Source: Haemophilus parahaemolyticus (GTDB lineage: Bacteria > Pseudomonadota > Gammaproteobacteria > Enterobacterales > Pasteurellaceae). From it: a stretch of DNA of 64,000 bases. Shown here piece by piece: positions 54,817 to 64,000 of this stretch; position 1 is the stretch's first letter; every line of letters starts with the position of its first letter. The notes below the pieces were generated by a model. It was not told the origin of the DNA and did no database searches. It was given only the letters and a program-made list of their open reading frames with translations. The DNA is taken from assembly GCF_002015035.1 (NCBI RefSeq), contig NZ_MUXY01000001.1, forward strand, positions 737,939 to 801,938, in the 5' to 3' direction. A program made the translations under genes and the position numbers.

Positions 54817-56332
54817 ATGCCATACTCAATTGAAGATCTATCATCGCTACCTGTTTTTGCTCATCCAATAAATCTGCTTGCACTAATGGATTTTGCACTA
54901 AATAATCTGCTTCAAATTGCAACGCCCAATCGTTTTGGTCAATGTGTAATTTCAATGTCTTTGGCATTACGCTGGCTTGACGTGAGCGGTTAAATAACAC
55001 GGCCAAACGGAACAAACGCAACAGTGTTAAAATATCACGATATTGATAGCGGCTAGTACTGCGTAAATCACTCTTCTTAAAGCCTTTCAAATGGAAACGT
55101 ATCAAGATTGCCAACAAGGCTTGTTGTTCATCATCAAAGCCCGCTAACGTTGCATTCGAAATAATATATGCCGAATGTTTGTTTACATTATTGTGGTTAA
55201 TGACGATCCCGATTTCGTGTAATAAACTTGCCCATTTAACCAGCTCGCGTAGCTCCGCCACTTGATGACGGTTTTTCCACATTTTTACTTGGTCAAAAAG
55301 CGAAAGTGCGGTATGTTCAACGCGGTGAGCTTGCGCTTTATCAATATTGAATTGAATAGCTAACGCCTGTGCAGTACGTTGGCGAATGTCGTCCACTTGG
55401 AAATATTTTTCCAAGCCGTACATCAACCCTTCACGTAATGCTCCATCAGAATAACGCATACTTTCAATTTTGAACGTGTGGAATAATGCCAATAAAATCG
55501 CCAAACCTGGCACAAGCACATCCGCTCGTTCTTCAATCAAACCTTTAAGCTGAATTTCTTTTAGTGAATCAAATTTTAAGCAGGCTTGAATAATGTTTTT
55601 TAAGCGTTTTTCGGTAATCAAACCATCACGAAAACCGTTTGAAATTAACACTTTAGAAACGGTTTTGATTGTGCCAGATGATCCCAACACGTGTTGCCAG
55701 CCAAGTGAACAATATTCGGTTTCTAAATCTTCTAATTTTTCCATCGCCAGCTGATACGCTGATTGAAAGCGTGCTTCACTTAGCTTTCCTTGGGGGAAAA
55801 AACGCTTAGCAAAACTCACACAGCCCATATGTCGGCTTTCAGCACGAATTGGCGTGAAATCATCACCAATGGTCATTTCAGTTGAACCACCACCAATATC
55901 CACCACTAATTTTCTGCCTTTTTCTGGCTGGGTATGGCTGACGCCTGAATAGATAAGACGAGCTTCATCTTGTCCAGAAATGATTTGAATAGGGAAGGGG
56001 AAAATAGCTTGAGCCTGTTTCAGAAATTCATCATTATTTAATGCACGGCGCAGGGTGTAGGTGCCGACAACCTTCACATTTTCAGCAGAAAAACCTTGCA
56101 AACGATCAGCAAAAAGCGATAAGCAAGCCAATCCACGATCCATTGCTTCTTGATTTAAAATACGATTTTCATCTAAGCCATCCGCCAAACGAACGCGGCG
56201 TTTTAGGCGAGAAAGTACTTGGATTGAACCGTTTACAATTCGAGCGACAATCATATGAAAGCTATTCGAACCAAGATCGATAGCAGCAAATTCGCGAGGC
56301 TGTTCGGCAGGCGTTCGGGTTTCCACAGGCAT
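54815..56332 (-). CDS. ppx: Exopolyphosphatase
   Basis: Ppx releases phosphate from polyphosphate chains. The 505-residue protein of the Ppx/GppA family has FAAIDLGSNSFHMIVARIV (residues 14-32), VVDIGGGSTEMTIGD (about 143), GCVSFAKRFFPQGKL (about 172), and a C-terminal HD-like domain (SLLHEIGIVINHNNVNKHSAYII). Sequence details follow E. coli Ppx rather than GppA throughout, including the N-terminal PREFAAIDLGSNSFHM. No ppk is adjacent. Confidence 0.9.
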   Translation of the reverse strand: MPVETRTPAEQPREFAAIDLGSNSFHMIVARIVNGSIQVLSRLKRRVRLADGLDENRILNQEAMDRGLACLSLFADRLQGFSAENVKVVGTYTLRRALNNDEFLKQAQAIFPFPIQIISGQDEARLIYSGVSHTQPEKGRKLVVDIGGGSTEMTIGDDFTPIRAESRHMGCVSFAKRFFPQGKLSEARFQSAYQLAMEKLEDLETEYCSLGWQHVLGSSGTIKTVSKVLISNGFRDGLITEKRLKNIIQACLKFDSLKEIQLKGLIEERADVLVPGLAILLALFHTFKIESMRYSDGALREGLMYGLEKYFQVDDIRQRTAQALAIQFNIDKAQAHRVEHTALSLFDQVKMWKNRHQVAELRELVKWASLLHEIGIVINHNNVNKHSAYIISNATLAGFDDEQQALLAILIRFHLKGFKKSDLRSTSRYQYRDILTLLRLFRLAVLFNRSRQASVMPKTLKLHIDQNDWALQFEADYLVQNPLVQADLLDEQKQVAMIDLQLSMA

Positions 56333-56556
56333 TAAACTTTCCTTAAAAGGTAAAATACAAAAAATATAGAAAATGGTTGGATTGTATCACTTTTTGCTCA
56401 AAACGGGCGAAAGTTCTCCCTTATAGTATAAAAATTTTGCTGATTATTTATTCAAACGCAGAAAGGTTTAGAAAAATTTTTGACGAAAGAGCCTAAAAGG
56501 ACTAGGATTTAGGCAGTTTTATCATCGTTCTTTCCATTAAGTTAGAGGATATTTTT

Positions 56557-56886
56557 ATGTCAGACGCACAAAAACGATCTTTCCAAGATATGTTGGACTA
56601 CGTTCACCTATATCGCCTAAAAAACAAATTACACCGAGAAACCGCGGATAATGATCGCAAAATCCGCGATAACCAAAAACGTGTGTTATTGCTTGATAAC
56701 TTATCGCAATATATCACTGATGAAATGAGCGTAACAGAAATTCGTGCGATTATTGCGAATATGCGTGATGACTACGAAAACCGTGTGGACGACTATATGA
56801 TCCGCAATGCCGAGCTTTCAAAACAACGCCGTGAAATTCGTCAGAAAATGGCATTACATAAACAAGCACCTAAAGAAAAAGTATAA
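56557..56886 (+). CDS. tmaR: PTS system regulator TmaR (YeeX, DUF496)
   Basis: The 109-residue basic, helical protein matches DUF496. The conserved block [18 protein letters not shown] lies at about residues 32-49, and [18 protein letters not shown] at about 81-98. E. coli TmaR controls polar localisation of enzyme I of the PTS. It stands alone between ppx and mfd and is preceded by AGAGGATA. Confidence 0.93.
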   Translation: MSDAQKRSFQDMLDYVHLYRLKNKLHRETADNDRKIRDNQKRVLLLDNLSQYITDEMSVTEIRAIIANMRDDYENRVDDYMIRNAELSKQRREIRQKMALHKQAPKEKV

Positions 56887-57023
56887 TTCTTTTTTCTTCC
56901 TAATAAGCATATGGTAATCCCATATGCTTTTCTTTTACGATATTTTATAAAAATAATCTCTAAGCTTGACGATATCGTTAAATCCATCGAAAATCGGACA
57001 ATTTTTTAAAAATGTAACCGCTT

Positions 57024-60000
57024 ATGTACACAAACCTCCAATTCTCATTACCTAAAACCGACACAACATATCAAGATCATCAAACGCTTGGCAATATTAT
57101 CGGGCATTCTGACACGCTCGTTATCGCTCAATCTTCTGAGCAATTTCAAGGTGTTACCGTGGTGGTAACGCCTGATACTCGCACAGCACTCCGCCTTGAA
57201 AAAGCATTGACAGCCTTTACCAAGCTACCTGTAGCAATGTTCCCCGATTGGGAAACTCTGCCTTACGATAATTTTTCTCCTCATCAAGAGATTATTTCCG
57301 CTCGTCTTTCAGCTCTTTATCAATTGCAACAAGGCAAAAAACATATTTTTTTGCTACCGATTAGCACGCTTTTACAGAAAGTTTGCCCGCCAAGTTATTT
57401 GGCTAATCACGTTTTATTGATTAAAAAAGGCGACCAAACTAGCATTCAACAATTACGTTTGCAGCTTGAAAATGCAGGTTACCGCTCGGTAGAACAGGTC
57501 TTGGAACACGGCGAATATGCAGTGCGTGGTTCGTTGCTTGATCTTTACCCGATGGGGGCAAGTCAACCGTTTCGTTTAGATTTTTTTGGTGATGAGATTG
57601 ACTCCATTCGCACCTTTGATGTGGACACGCAACGTACAATGAGTGAAATTCCCGAAATCAACCTGCTGCCTGCACACGAATTTCCGACCGACAGCAAAGG
57701 TATCGAGTTTTTCCGTGGCAAATTTCGCGAAACTTTCGCTAATATTCGCCACGAGCCTGAACACATTTATCATCAAGTGAGCAAAGGCATTTTGAATGCA
57801 GGCATTGAGTATTGGCAGCCGCTCTTTTTTGAGGAGATGGCAAGCCTGTTTGATTATCTGCCGAATCATTCGCTCTTTATAACCTTCGATGGCTTGCAAG
57901 AGAAAGCGGAACAATTCCGCCAAGATGCACAAAAACGCTTTGAAAATCGTATCGACCCGATGCGTCCGTTACTTGAACCAAGCAAACTTTGGTTTTCATT
58001 GGAAGAAATCAACCGCTTGTTGAAGGGCTATCCACGCTTAACGCTTACTTCAGAAAAAGTACGAAAAAGTGCAGCGAAAAGCAATTTAAATGTAGCGAAA
58101 TTACCCGATCTTGCAATTAATCCGCATTTGAAAAATCCATTTGCAAACTTTGAGGCATTCCGAGAAAAATTTAACGGCAATATCGTTTTTTCAGTGGAAA
58201 CCGAAGGCAGACGCGAAACCTTGCTTGATTTGCTCGCACCGCTTAAGCTCAAACCCAAACAAATTAAAACGCTTAATGAGATCAAAGAGCCGATTTCATT
58301 GCTGATTTCAGCACTTGATCAAGGTTTTGTGATTGAAAATGCAGAAGAAACAAGCGGTGAAAATCTGGCAATCATTTGCGAAACGGATTTATTGGGCGAA
58401 CGTGTGCATCAACCAAAATCAGCCGATAAACGCAAAACAGTAAACCCTGATACGCTGATTCGTAATCTTGCCGAGCTTAAAATCGGGCAAGCAGTGGTGC
58501 ATTTAGAAAATGGTGTGGGGCGTTATGCAGGCTTAACTGTGCTTGATGCGGGCGGAGTGAAAGCGGAATATGTGGTGCTGGAATATGCCAACGAAGCAAA
58601 ACTTTATGTGCCTGTTGCCTCATTGCATCTGATTTCTCGCTACATTGGTGGGGCGGATGAAACTGCACCATTGCATAAATTAGGCTCAGAAGCGTGGGCG
58701 AAATCTCGCCAAAAAGCAGCAGAGAAAATCCGTGATGTAGCAGCAGAATTACTCGATGTTTACGCCAAACGTGAATCGCAAAAAGGCTTTGCCTTTGAAT
58801 ATAACCGAGAAGAATATGTGCGATTTAGCCAAACTTTCCCGTTTGAGGAAACCGAAGATCAGAAGTTGGCAATCAACGCTGTGGTCAGCGATATGTGCCA
58901 GCCGAAAGCGATGGATCGTCTTGTGTGTGGTGATGTTGGCTTTGGAAAAACGGAAGTCGCCATTCGTGCTGCTTTCCTTGCGGTGATGAACCATAAACAA
59001 GTGGCGATTTTAGTGCCGACCACACTGCTCGCTCAGCAACATTTTGATAATTTTAAAGATCGTTTTGCGAATTATCCAATCAATATCGAAGTACTCTCAC
59101 GTTTTAAAACCGCAAAAGAGCAAAAAGAGATTTTGCAGAAAGTGGCAGAGGGGAAAATTGATATTTTGGTCGGTACGCATAAGTTATTGCAAGAAGACGT
59201 CCAATTCCACGATTTAGGCTTGCTGGTGATTGATGAAGAACACCGTTTTGGTGTGCGTCAGAAAGAGAAAATCAAGCAATTGCGTGCGAATATTGACATT
59301 CTTACGCTCACCGCAACGCCGATTCCGCGTACGCTCAATATGGCATTAAATGGTATGCGAGATTTATCAATTATCGCCAGCCCACCAGCACGTCGCTTAA
59401 CGATTAAAACCTTTGTACGACAAAGCGATGATTTGATTATTCGCGAGGCAATTCTACGTGAAATTCTACGTGGTGGACAAGTTTATTATCTGCATAATGA
59501 TGTAGCAACGATTGAAAATTGTGCCTCAAAATTGATGGAACTTGTACCTGAAGCACGTATTATCATCGGGCACGGACAGATGCGTGAACGTGAACTCGAA
59601 CGGGTGATGAGTGATTTTTATCATCAGCGTTTTAATATTTTGGTCTGCTCGACCATTATTGAAACAGGGATCGATGTACCCACTGCAAATACCATTATTA
59701 TTGAACGAGCAGATAAATTTGGCTTAGCACAATTGCATCAACTACGTGGACGAGTAGGACGTTCGCATCAACAGGCTTATGCTTATTTGCTCACGCCGCA
59801 TCCGAAAATGATGACCAAAGATGCACAGCAACGTTTAGAAGCCTTAAGTTCCATTGATAATTTAGGTGCTGGCTTTGTATTAGCAACGCACGATTTGGAA
59901 ATCCGAGGTGCGGGCGAATTACTAGGGAGCGAACAGAGTGGGCAGATCGAATCTATCGGTTTCTCGCTTTATATGGACTTGCTCGAAAATGCAGTAAAAG

Positions 60001-60482
60001 CCTTGCAAGAAGGACGTGAGCCAAGTTTGGATGAGATTACGCAAAACCAAACAGAAATTGAGTTACGTATTCCTGCACTCTTACCAGAGGATTACGTGCC
60101 AGATGTGAATATGCGATTATCGTTCTATAAACGCATTGCAAGTACAGAAAATGAGGAGGCATTGAAAGAGTTAAAAGTCGAACTTATCGACCGTTTCGGG
60201 TTATTACCAGAAGCGACAAAAAATCTATTCCAGATCACCCAAATTCGCCATTTAGCGAAAACATTAGGCTTGAAGAAAATCGAAGCAGGCATCAACGGTG
60301 GTTTCTTAGAATTTAAAGCAACCGCCACGCCTGACCCGATGAAATTCTTGCAATTGATTCAGCAAGATAAAACGGCTTATAAATTTGATGGGCCGTTAAA
60401 ATTTAAATTCACCAAGCCATTAGAAAACAATGAAGCACGCTTGCAGTTTGTTTCTGAGCTTATGGACACATTGGAGAAATAA
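57024..60482 (+). CDS. mfd: Transcription-repair coupling factor
   Basis: Mfd removes RNA polymerase stalled at lesions and recruits UvrA. The 1152-residue protein has the N-terminal UvrB-like domain, the RNA-polymerase interaction domain (NLAELKIGQAVVHLENGVGRY, VLEYANEAKLYVPV), and the RecG-like motor. Motor motifs are GDVGFGKTEVA, VIDEEHRFGVRQKE, TLTATPIPRTL and QLHQLRGRVGRS. The C-terminal TRCF domain binds UvrA in the family. Length equals the E. coli standard (1148). Confidence 0.97.
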   Translation: MYTNLQFSLPKTDTTYQDHQTLGNIIGHSDTLVIAQSSEQFQGVTVVVTPDTRTALRLEKALTAFTKLPVAMFPDWETLPYDNFSPHQEIISARLSALYQLQQGKKHIFLLPISTLLQKVCPPSYLANHVLLIKKGDQTSIQQLRLQLENAGYRSVEQVLEHGEYAVRGSLLDLYPMGASQPFRLDFFGDEIDSIRTFDVDTQRTMSEIPEINLLPAHEFPTDSKGIEFFRGKFRETFANIRHEPEHIYHQVSKGILNAGIEYWQPLFFEEMASLFDYLPNHSLFITFDGLQEKAEQFRQDAQKRFENRIDPMRPLLEPSKLWFSLEEINRLLKGYPRLTLTSEKVRKSAAKSNLNVAKLPDLAINPHLKNPFANFEAFREKFNGNIVFSVETEGRRETLLDLLAPLKLKPKQIKTLNEIKEPISLLISALDQGFVIENAEETSGENLAIICETDLLGERVHQPKSADKRKTVNPDTLIRNLAELKIGQAVVHLENGVGRYAGLTVLDAGGVKAEYVVLEYANEAKLYVPVASLHLISRYIGGADETAPLHKLGSEAWAKSRQKAAEKIRDVAAELLDVYAKRESQKGFAFEYNREEYVRFSQTFPFEETEDQKLAINAVVSDMCQPKAMDRLVCGDVGFGKTEVAIRAAFLAVMNHKQVAILVPTTLLAQQHFDNFKDRFANYPINIEVLSRFKTAKEQKEILQKVAEGKIDILVGTHKLLQEDVQFHDLGLLVIDEEHRFGVRQKEKIKQLRANIDILTLTATPIPRTLNMALNGMRDLSIIASPPARRLTIKTFVRQSDDLIIREAILREILRGGQVYYLHNDVATIENCASKLMELVPEARIIIGHGQMRERELERVMSDFYHQRFNILVCSTIIETGIDVPTANTIIIERADKFGLAQLHQLRGRVGRSHQQAYAYLLTPHPKMMTKDAQQRLEALSSIDNLGAGFVLATHDLEIRGAGELLGSEQSGQIESIGFSLYMDLLENAVKALQEGREPSLDEITQNQTEIELRIPALLPEDYVPDVNMRLSFYKRIASTENEEALKELKVELIDRFGLLPEATKNLFQITQIRHLAKTLGLKKIEAGINGGFLEFKATATPDPMKFLQLIQQDKTAYKFDGPLKFKFTKPLENNEARLQFVSELMDTLEK

Positions 60483-60490
60483 GAAAGTAC

Positions 60491-60554
60491 GCTTCAAGCG
60501 GTTGATTTTTGGCGAAAATTCGCAAGATATGACTAAAAACGAACCGCTTGAAGC
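60491..60554 (+). terminator. Paired uptake-sequence terminator of mfd
   Basis: GCTTCAAGCGGTT and AACCGCTTGAAGC form a perfect 13-bp stem around a 38-base loop, followed by ATTTTC. It ends mfd before the tRNA promoter. Confidence 0.55.
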
Positions 60555-60583
60555 ATTTTCTAAAAAAATTAACAGAAATCTAT

Positions 60584-60611
60584 TTGACAGCAAAACGGAA
60601 ATCTCTATAAT
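60584..60611 (+). promoter_or_regulatory. Sigma-70 promoter of the tRNA-Leu/tRNA-Gly operon
   Basis: A perfect TTGACA and a perfect TATAAT are separated by 16 bases, followed by the GC-rich discriminator ACGCCCC, typical of stable-RNA promoters under stringent control. Confidence 0.88.
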
Positions 60612-60649
60612 ACGCCCCATCAGTTCGCAACGCTGATAATTTAAACGTT

Positions 60650-60736
60650 GCCCGAGTGGCGGAATCGGTAGACGCAAGGGATTTAAAATCCCTCGCCTTT
60701 CGGGGCGTGCCAGTTCAAGTCTGGCCTCGGGCACCA
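60650..60736 (+). tRNA. tRNA-Leu (anticodon TAA)
   Basis: The 87-nt class II tRNA begins GCCCGAG and ends CTCGGGC-ACCA. The anticodon stem GGGAT/ATCCC encloses TTTAAAA, and the long variable arm is CGCCTTTCGGGGCG. The T-arm is CCAGTTCAAGTCTGG. CCA is encoded. Confidence 0.97.
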
Positions 60737-60755
60737 TTTAAAATTACCCAAATAT

Positions 60756-60831
<76 letters not shown>

Positions 60832-60856
60832 TTTCTTACAATAGAAAATAAATGAT

Positions 60857-60880
60857 AGCACCTCAAGGTGCTTTTTTTAT
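60857..60880 (+). terminator. Terminator of the tRNA operon
   Basis: AGCACCT and AGGTGCT form a short perfect stem with a CA-containing loop, followed by TTTTTT. It lies 25 bases after tRNA-Gly. Confidence 0.85.
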
Positions 60881-61001
60881 ATCATTTTTTAATGATTTAA
60901 TAGATTTTACGTTATTTAGCAAATGCACAAAACGTTTTAAAGTTATACCTGTGCTTATTTAAGAGTTGCTCAAGTATTCGTTTTGTGCAATAACTTTATG
61001 T

Positions 61002-62951
61002 CTAGCTATTCAACATTCCTTCCAATGCTTCCTGCACCTCTAGCCATTCTAGCTCAATCTCTTCTACTTTCTGTTTTGCAGAGATCTGTTTGGCAAGCGT
61101 TTCTGTCAGTTGTGCTTTATTTTCCGCTTCGTAAATTTCACTGGTTGCGAGTAGCTCTTCGAGCTCATTTAACATTACTGTTGCCTTTTCTAGCTCTTTC
61201 TCAAGCTGAGTAATTTTTTTACGAAGTGGAGCGGTTTGTTGGCGAAGTTCTGCCTCTAAACGTTTTTGCTCTTTGCGATCTTGTGCTGAAAGATTACCGC
61301 TTGCATTCACAGTTTCATTTGACGTTTCTTCACTGTTAGCGGTCAAATTTTCTGTTTTTTTTGCAGAAGCTAACGCAAGAGCATTTTGTTCGTTTAGCCA
61401 TTTTTGATAATCTTCTAAATCGCCTTTAAACTCCTCCACTTTATGGTCGTGCACTAAATAAAATTCGTTCACGGTGCTACGTAATAAGTGGCGATCGTGC
61501 GAAACTACTACGAGCGAGCCTTCATAATAGGTTAATGCATCAGTGAGGGCTTGTCGCATTTCTAAATCAAGATGGTTGGTCGGCTCATCCAATAAGAGTA
61601 AATTCGGGCGTTGCCATACAATTAAGGCAAGTACCAGACGGGCTTTTTCACCGCCTGAGAAAGATCCGATCGCTTGTTTCACTTTATCACCTTTGAAATC
61701 AAATCCTCCCAAATAATTGCGTAACTCCTGTTCCGTTTTTTCAGGAGCTAGCTTTTCCAGATGCCAGAGAGGGCTTTCATCAAAACGTAGCGTATCAACT
61801 TGGTGCTGTGCGAAGTAGCCTAACTGTACGCCTTTTGCGAGTTGCACTTGCCCTGACTGAGCTACGATTTCCTCCGCCAGTAGTTTAATCAATGTGGATT
61901 TACCCGCACCGTTTCGCCCTAAAAGCCCGATGCGAGAACCTGGTACAAGGTTAAGTTTAACTGATTTCAGCACTGTTTTATCGCCATAACCCGCCTCAAC
62001 ATTTTCCATCATCAATAGCGGGCTTGGTAAGCTCAATGGTGGACGGAACTCAAATTCAAACGGGGAATCCGCATAGGCTGGAGCAATCAGTTCCATTTTT
62101 TCCAAGGCTTTAATACGGCTTTGAGCCTGCTTGGCTTTAGTGGCTTTAGCTTTGAAGCGGTCGATAAAACTTTGTAAATGAGCCACCTTGCGTTGCTGTT
62201 GCTGATAAGCCGCATTTTGTTGACTGATTTTAGTCGCACGCTGAATTTCAAACGAGGTGTAATTACCTGTGTATTCATTCAATTTTTGGTGCTCAATATG
62301 AATAACGTGGTCTATGATTGGATCAAGAAAATCTCGGTCGTGGGAAATGAGTATGAGCGTGCCATGATAATTGGCGAGCCAGCGTTCTAGCCAAATGACG
62401 GCATCCAAATCCAAGTGATTGGTTGGTTCATCAAGAAGCAATAAATCGGAACGACAAATTAGTGCTTGTGCTAAGTTTAGACGCATACGCCAACCGCCCG
62501 AAAAAGATTTCACAGGAAAATTGAGTTGTTCGGTGCTAAAACCTAGGCCATTTAATAATGTTGCTGCACGAGATTGAATTGTCCACGCATCAATGGTGTC
62601 TAATTGGGCATGTGTGGTGGCGATTAAATGACCATCGTTATCGTGGTTGGCTTGTTCAAGTTGTGCCATGAGTTGTGTGTATTCACGGTCGCCTTGAATG
62701 ACATAATCGATTGCGGAAATATCTAACGCAGGCGTTTCTTGGTTTACCCATGAAATTACCCAGTTTTTAGGCAGGCTTACTTCGCCACCTTCTGGTTGTA
62801 ATTCATTTTTTAAAAGGGCAAAAAGCGAAGATTTACCGCAACCATTTTTTCCCACAAGCCCGACTTTTTGACCTGTGTGAATGGTAGCGGAAGTATTTTC
62901 TAAAAGTGTATTTAAACCGCGTTTTAAAATTAAATCTGTAAAAAAAATCAT
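61002..62951 (-). CDS. yheS: ABC-F family ATPase YheS
   Basis: The 649-residue soluble protein has two ABC domains. The first has GLVGKNGCGKSSL, SFSGGWRMRLNLAQAL and LLLLDEPTNHLD; the second has GLLGRNGAGKSTL, FSGGEKARLVLAL and LLLLDEPTNHLD. They are joined by a P-site-tRNA interaction linker (about 235-300), and a C-terminal coiled coil (about 560-640) follows. ABC-F proteins act on the ribosome to relieve stalls; this sequence follows E. coli YheS rather than Uup or EttA. It is monocistronic. Confidence 0.93.
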   Translation of the reverse strand: MIFFTDLILKRGLNTLLENTSATIHTGQKVGLVGKNGCGKSSLFALLKNELQPEGGEVSLPKNWVISWVNQETPALDISAIDYVIQGDREYTQLMAQLEQANHDNDGHLIATTHAQLDTIDAWTIQSRAATLLNGLGFSTEQLNFPVKSFSGGWRMRLNLAQALICRSDLLLLDEPTNHLDLDAVIWLERWLANYHGTLILISHDRDFLDPIIDHVIHIEHQKLNEYTGNYTSFEIQRATKISQQNAAYQQQQRKVAHLQSFIDRFKAKATKAKQAQSRIKALEKMELIAPAYADSPFEFEFRPPLSLPSPLLMMENVEAGYGDKTVLKSVKLNLVPGSRIGLLGRNGAGKSTLIKLLAEEIVAQSGQVQLAKGVQLGYFAQHQVDTLRFDESPLWHLEKLAPEKTEQELRNYLGGFDFKGDKVKQAIGSFSGGEKARLVLALIVWQRPNLLLLDEPTNHLDLEMRQALTDALTYYEGSLVVVSHDRHLLRSTVNEFYLVHDHKVEEFKGDLEDYQKWLNEQNALALASAKKTENLTANSEETSNETVNASGNLSAQDRKEQKRLEAELRQQTAPLRKKITQLEKELEKATVMLNELEELLATSEIYEAENKAQLTETLAKQISAKQKVEEIELEWLEVQEALEGMLNS

Positions 62952-63173
62952 AATAAATTATCTAAATATGCTAAAATTATTAGCATATTTTAGCATAATC
63001 AAAGAAGAGATGTTTGATTCATTCGTTTTACAATTTGTTCTATATTGAGCAGTCATATGGTTGTGTAATAGACTTGACTTCAGCCTTCGTTGCAATTAAT
63101 AATCTATATCTCAAATTGAGATTTTTATACAACAAACAACACCTCTTAGTTAATTTACTTTTAAGGAAACACT

Positions 63174-63761
63174 ATGAAATTCTCTAAAAAAGCACTCTTT
63201 TTAGCAACAGCATTAACCTCTGCTGTGCTTGTAGGCTGCCAAGCACAATCTAATGTCTTGGTATTTAATACGCCATCTCCAACGGCAACGTTTAATACCA
63301 ATAACCAAACCGCTGCAGTGAGCGTAAATACGCGCGATTTACGTACTTCACGCGAAGTTTCTTCTTACACCAAAAATGGCGAAGTGATCCGTTTAACTTC
63401 AAGTCCTGAAGTAGTGCAACTTTTACAACAAGCGGTACAACAAGATTTAAATGCAAAAGGTTTCCAATTAGTGCAAGGTGCTGCTAATGCGAACGTAACT
63501 GTGAATGTAAAACGTTTCTTCGCAACGGTCGAACAAGGCAATCTTCGCCATAAAACTAATGCGGAAGTAAATGTTGATATTACCGTGCAAGGTGCGAAAG
63601 GTAACTTCAATAAATCCTTTAATGCTACCCGTGGTTATGAAGGTGCGTTGGGGGCAGACAATAAAGACATTCAAAAAATCTTAAACCAAGCCTATCAAGA
63701 TGTGATCAACGCCATTTATAACGACAATGAAGTGGCAAATGCGATTCATCAATATAAATAA
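63174..63761 (+). CDS. YajG family lipoprotein
   Basis: The 195-residue precursor has a lipoprotein signal peptide (KKALFLATALTSAVLVGC, lipidated at about Cys22). The mature protein matches the YajG family: RDLRTSREVSSY, a helix of VQLLQQAVQQDLNAKGFQ, and VNVDITVQGAKGNFNKSF. Its function is unknown. It is preceded by AAGGAAAC and followed by a convergent terminator. The upstream gap of 222 bases is AT-rich and contains TTGACT-like promoter sequence around 63073. Confidence 0.85.
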   Translation: MKFSKKALFLATALTSAVLVGCQAQSNVLVFNTPSPTATFNTNNQTAAVSVNTRDLRTSREVSSYTKNGEVIRLTSSPEVVQLLQQAVQQDLNAKGFQLVQGAANANVTVNVKRFFATVEQGNLRHKTNAEVNVDITVQGAKGNFNKSFNATRGYEGALGADNKDIQKILNQAYQDVINAIYNDNEVANAIHQYK

Positions 63762-63787
63762 GAAATTAGTATTCAGCTACTCATCAC

Positions 63788-63822
63788 TTAAAGACCATAT
63801 CTACTCATATGGTCTTTAAATA
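63788..63822. terminator. Bidirectional terminator between the YajG-like gene and rnhA
   Basis: TAAAGACCATAT and ATATGGTCTTTA form a 12-bp perfect stem around CTACTC, flanked by A- and T-rich sequence. Confidence 0.8.
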
Positions 63823-63863
63823 ATATCTGATAATTTGAAATCACTTTTAGCGACAATTTTTTA

Positions 63864-64000
63864 TTATACTGATTCATACCCAATATCTTCCAAACTAGGA
63901 TTATTCGCCCCTTGTTTGGCAAGTTCATCACAAATTTCATTTTCACGATGCCCTGAATGTCCTTTTACCCAAGCCCACTCTATCTGATGGCGTTGAATTT
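63864..64000 (-). CDS. rnhA: Ribonuclease HI, C-terminal part (cut by the window end)
   Basis: The minus strand encodes the last 45 residues of RNase [22 protein letters not shown], then [11 protein letters not shown], ending GYESV and TAA at 63864. [10 protein letters not shown] contains the conserved catalytic-loop His, and CDELAKQGA is the final helix with the last catalytic Asp. RNase HI removes RNA from RNA-DNA hybrids. The rest lies beyond the window. Confidence 0.93.
   Translation of the reverse strand, partial: IQRHQIEWAWVKGHSGHRENEICDELAKQGANNPSLEDIGYESV

Noticed and set aside
57576-57932. 118-codon open frame on the minus strand
   Set aside because: It is antisense to mfd; no ribosome site or recognisable domain.

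Overview
The window is a stretch of chromosome from a member of the Pasteurellaceae. The protein set is close to that of Haemophilus and Actinobacillus: aspA, narQ, recJ-dsbC, a MepM-type peptidase divergent from znuC, sucAB, lctP with lutABC, and dnaX-apt. Copies of the 'Apl-type' DNA uptake core ACAAGCGGT are abundant, often as inverted pairs at gene ends, while the Hin-type core AAGTGCGGT is seen only inside genes. That points to the Actinobacillus/Mannheimia/Bibersteinia side of the family. I cannot name a species from sequence reading alone. Coding density is high and most of the window is ordinary housekeeping DNA.

Layout. 0-12 kb: NicO metal exporter with its DUF1007 partner, RNase P RNA, aspA behind a near-consensus CRP site, a GNAT acetyltransferase, the nitrate/nitrite sensor narQ, a HAD phosphatase, an OmpA/SmpA lipoprotein, and the envelope/repair operon mepM-like, dsbC, recJ. 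12-24.7 kb: znuC, sucAB, then holA, lptE, leuS, sbcB and a ClC antiporter. 24.9-27.7 kb: asnS, then a small graveyard of mobile DNA (a degenerate IS3-family element inside an integrase stub) beside tRNA-Val. 27.8-32.5 kb: lactate use (lutABC, lctP). 32.9-38 kb: a MetE-like methyltransferase, hemW, bcp, gmhB, prmB, smrB. 38-45.3 kb: modAB without modC, yadGH, dnaX, apt, tusE, yccA. 45.5-53.5 kb: pgsA, then a type I restriction-modification operon. 53.6-64 kb: serC, ppx, tmaR, mfd, tRNA-Leu and tRNA-Gly, yheS, a YajG-like lipoprotein, and the 3' end of rnhA at the window edge.

The most interesting region is the type I restriction-modification operon on the minus strand (hsdM, hsdS, an FRG-domain gene, hsdR). 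The hsdM gene begins inside seven tandem copies of the 7-mer GATTGAC (plus-strand reading). Seven copies put the only good ATG out of frame with the rest of HsdM, which is open and complete upstream to the repeat. Eight or five copies would restore a 570- or 563-residue protein. This is the classical design of a phase-variable methyltransferase, caught here in the OFF state. The operon also carries an FRG-domain protein translationally coupled to hsdS, and a MITE-like inverted-repeat element that separates the modification half from hsdR.

Other points of note: a dnaX slippery run (A10 then G) that would give a 472-residue gamma subunit; relics of an integrative element at tRNA-Val with arm-site-like repeats; dispersed intergenic palindromes; and paired uptake sequences serving as terminators.
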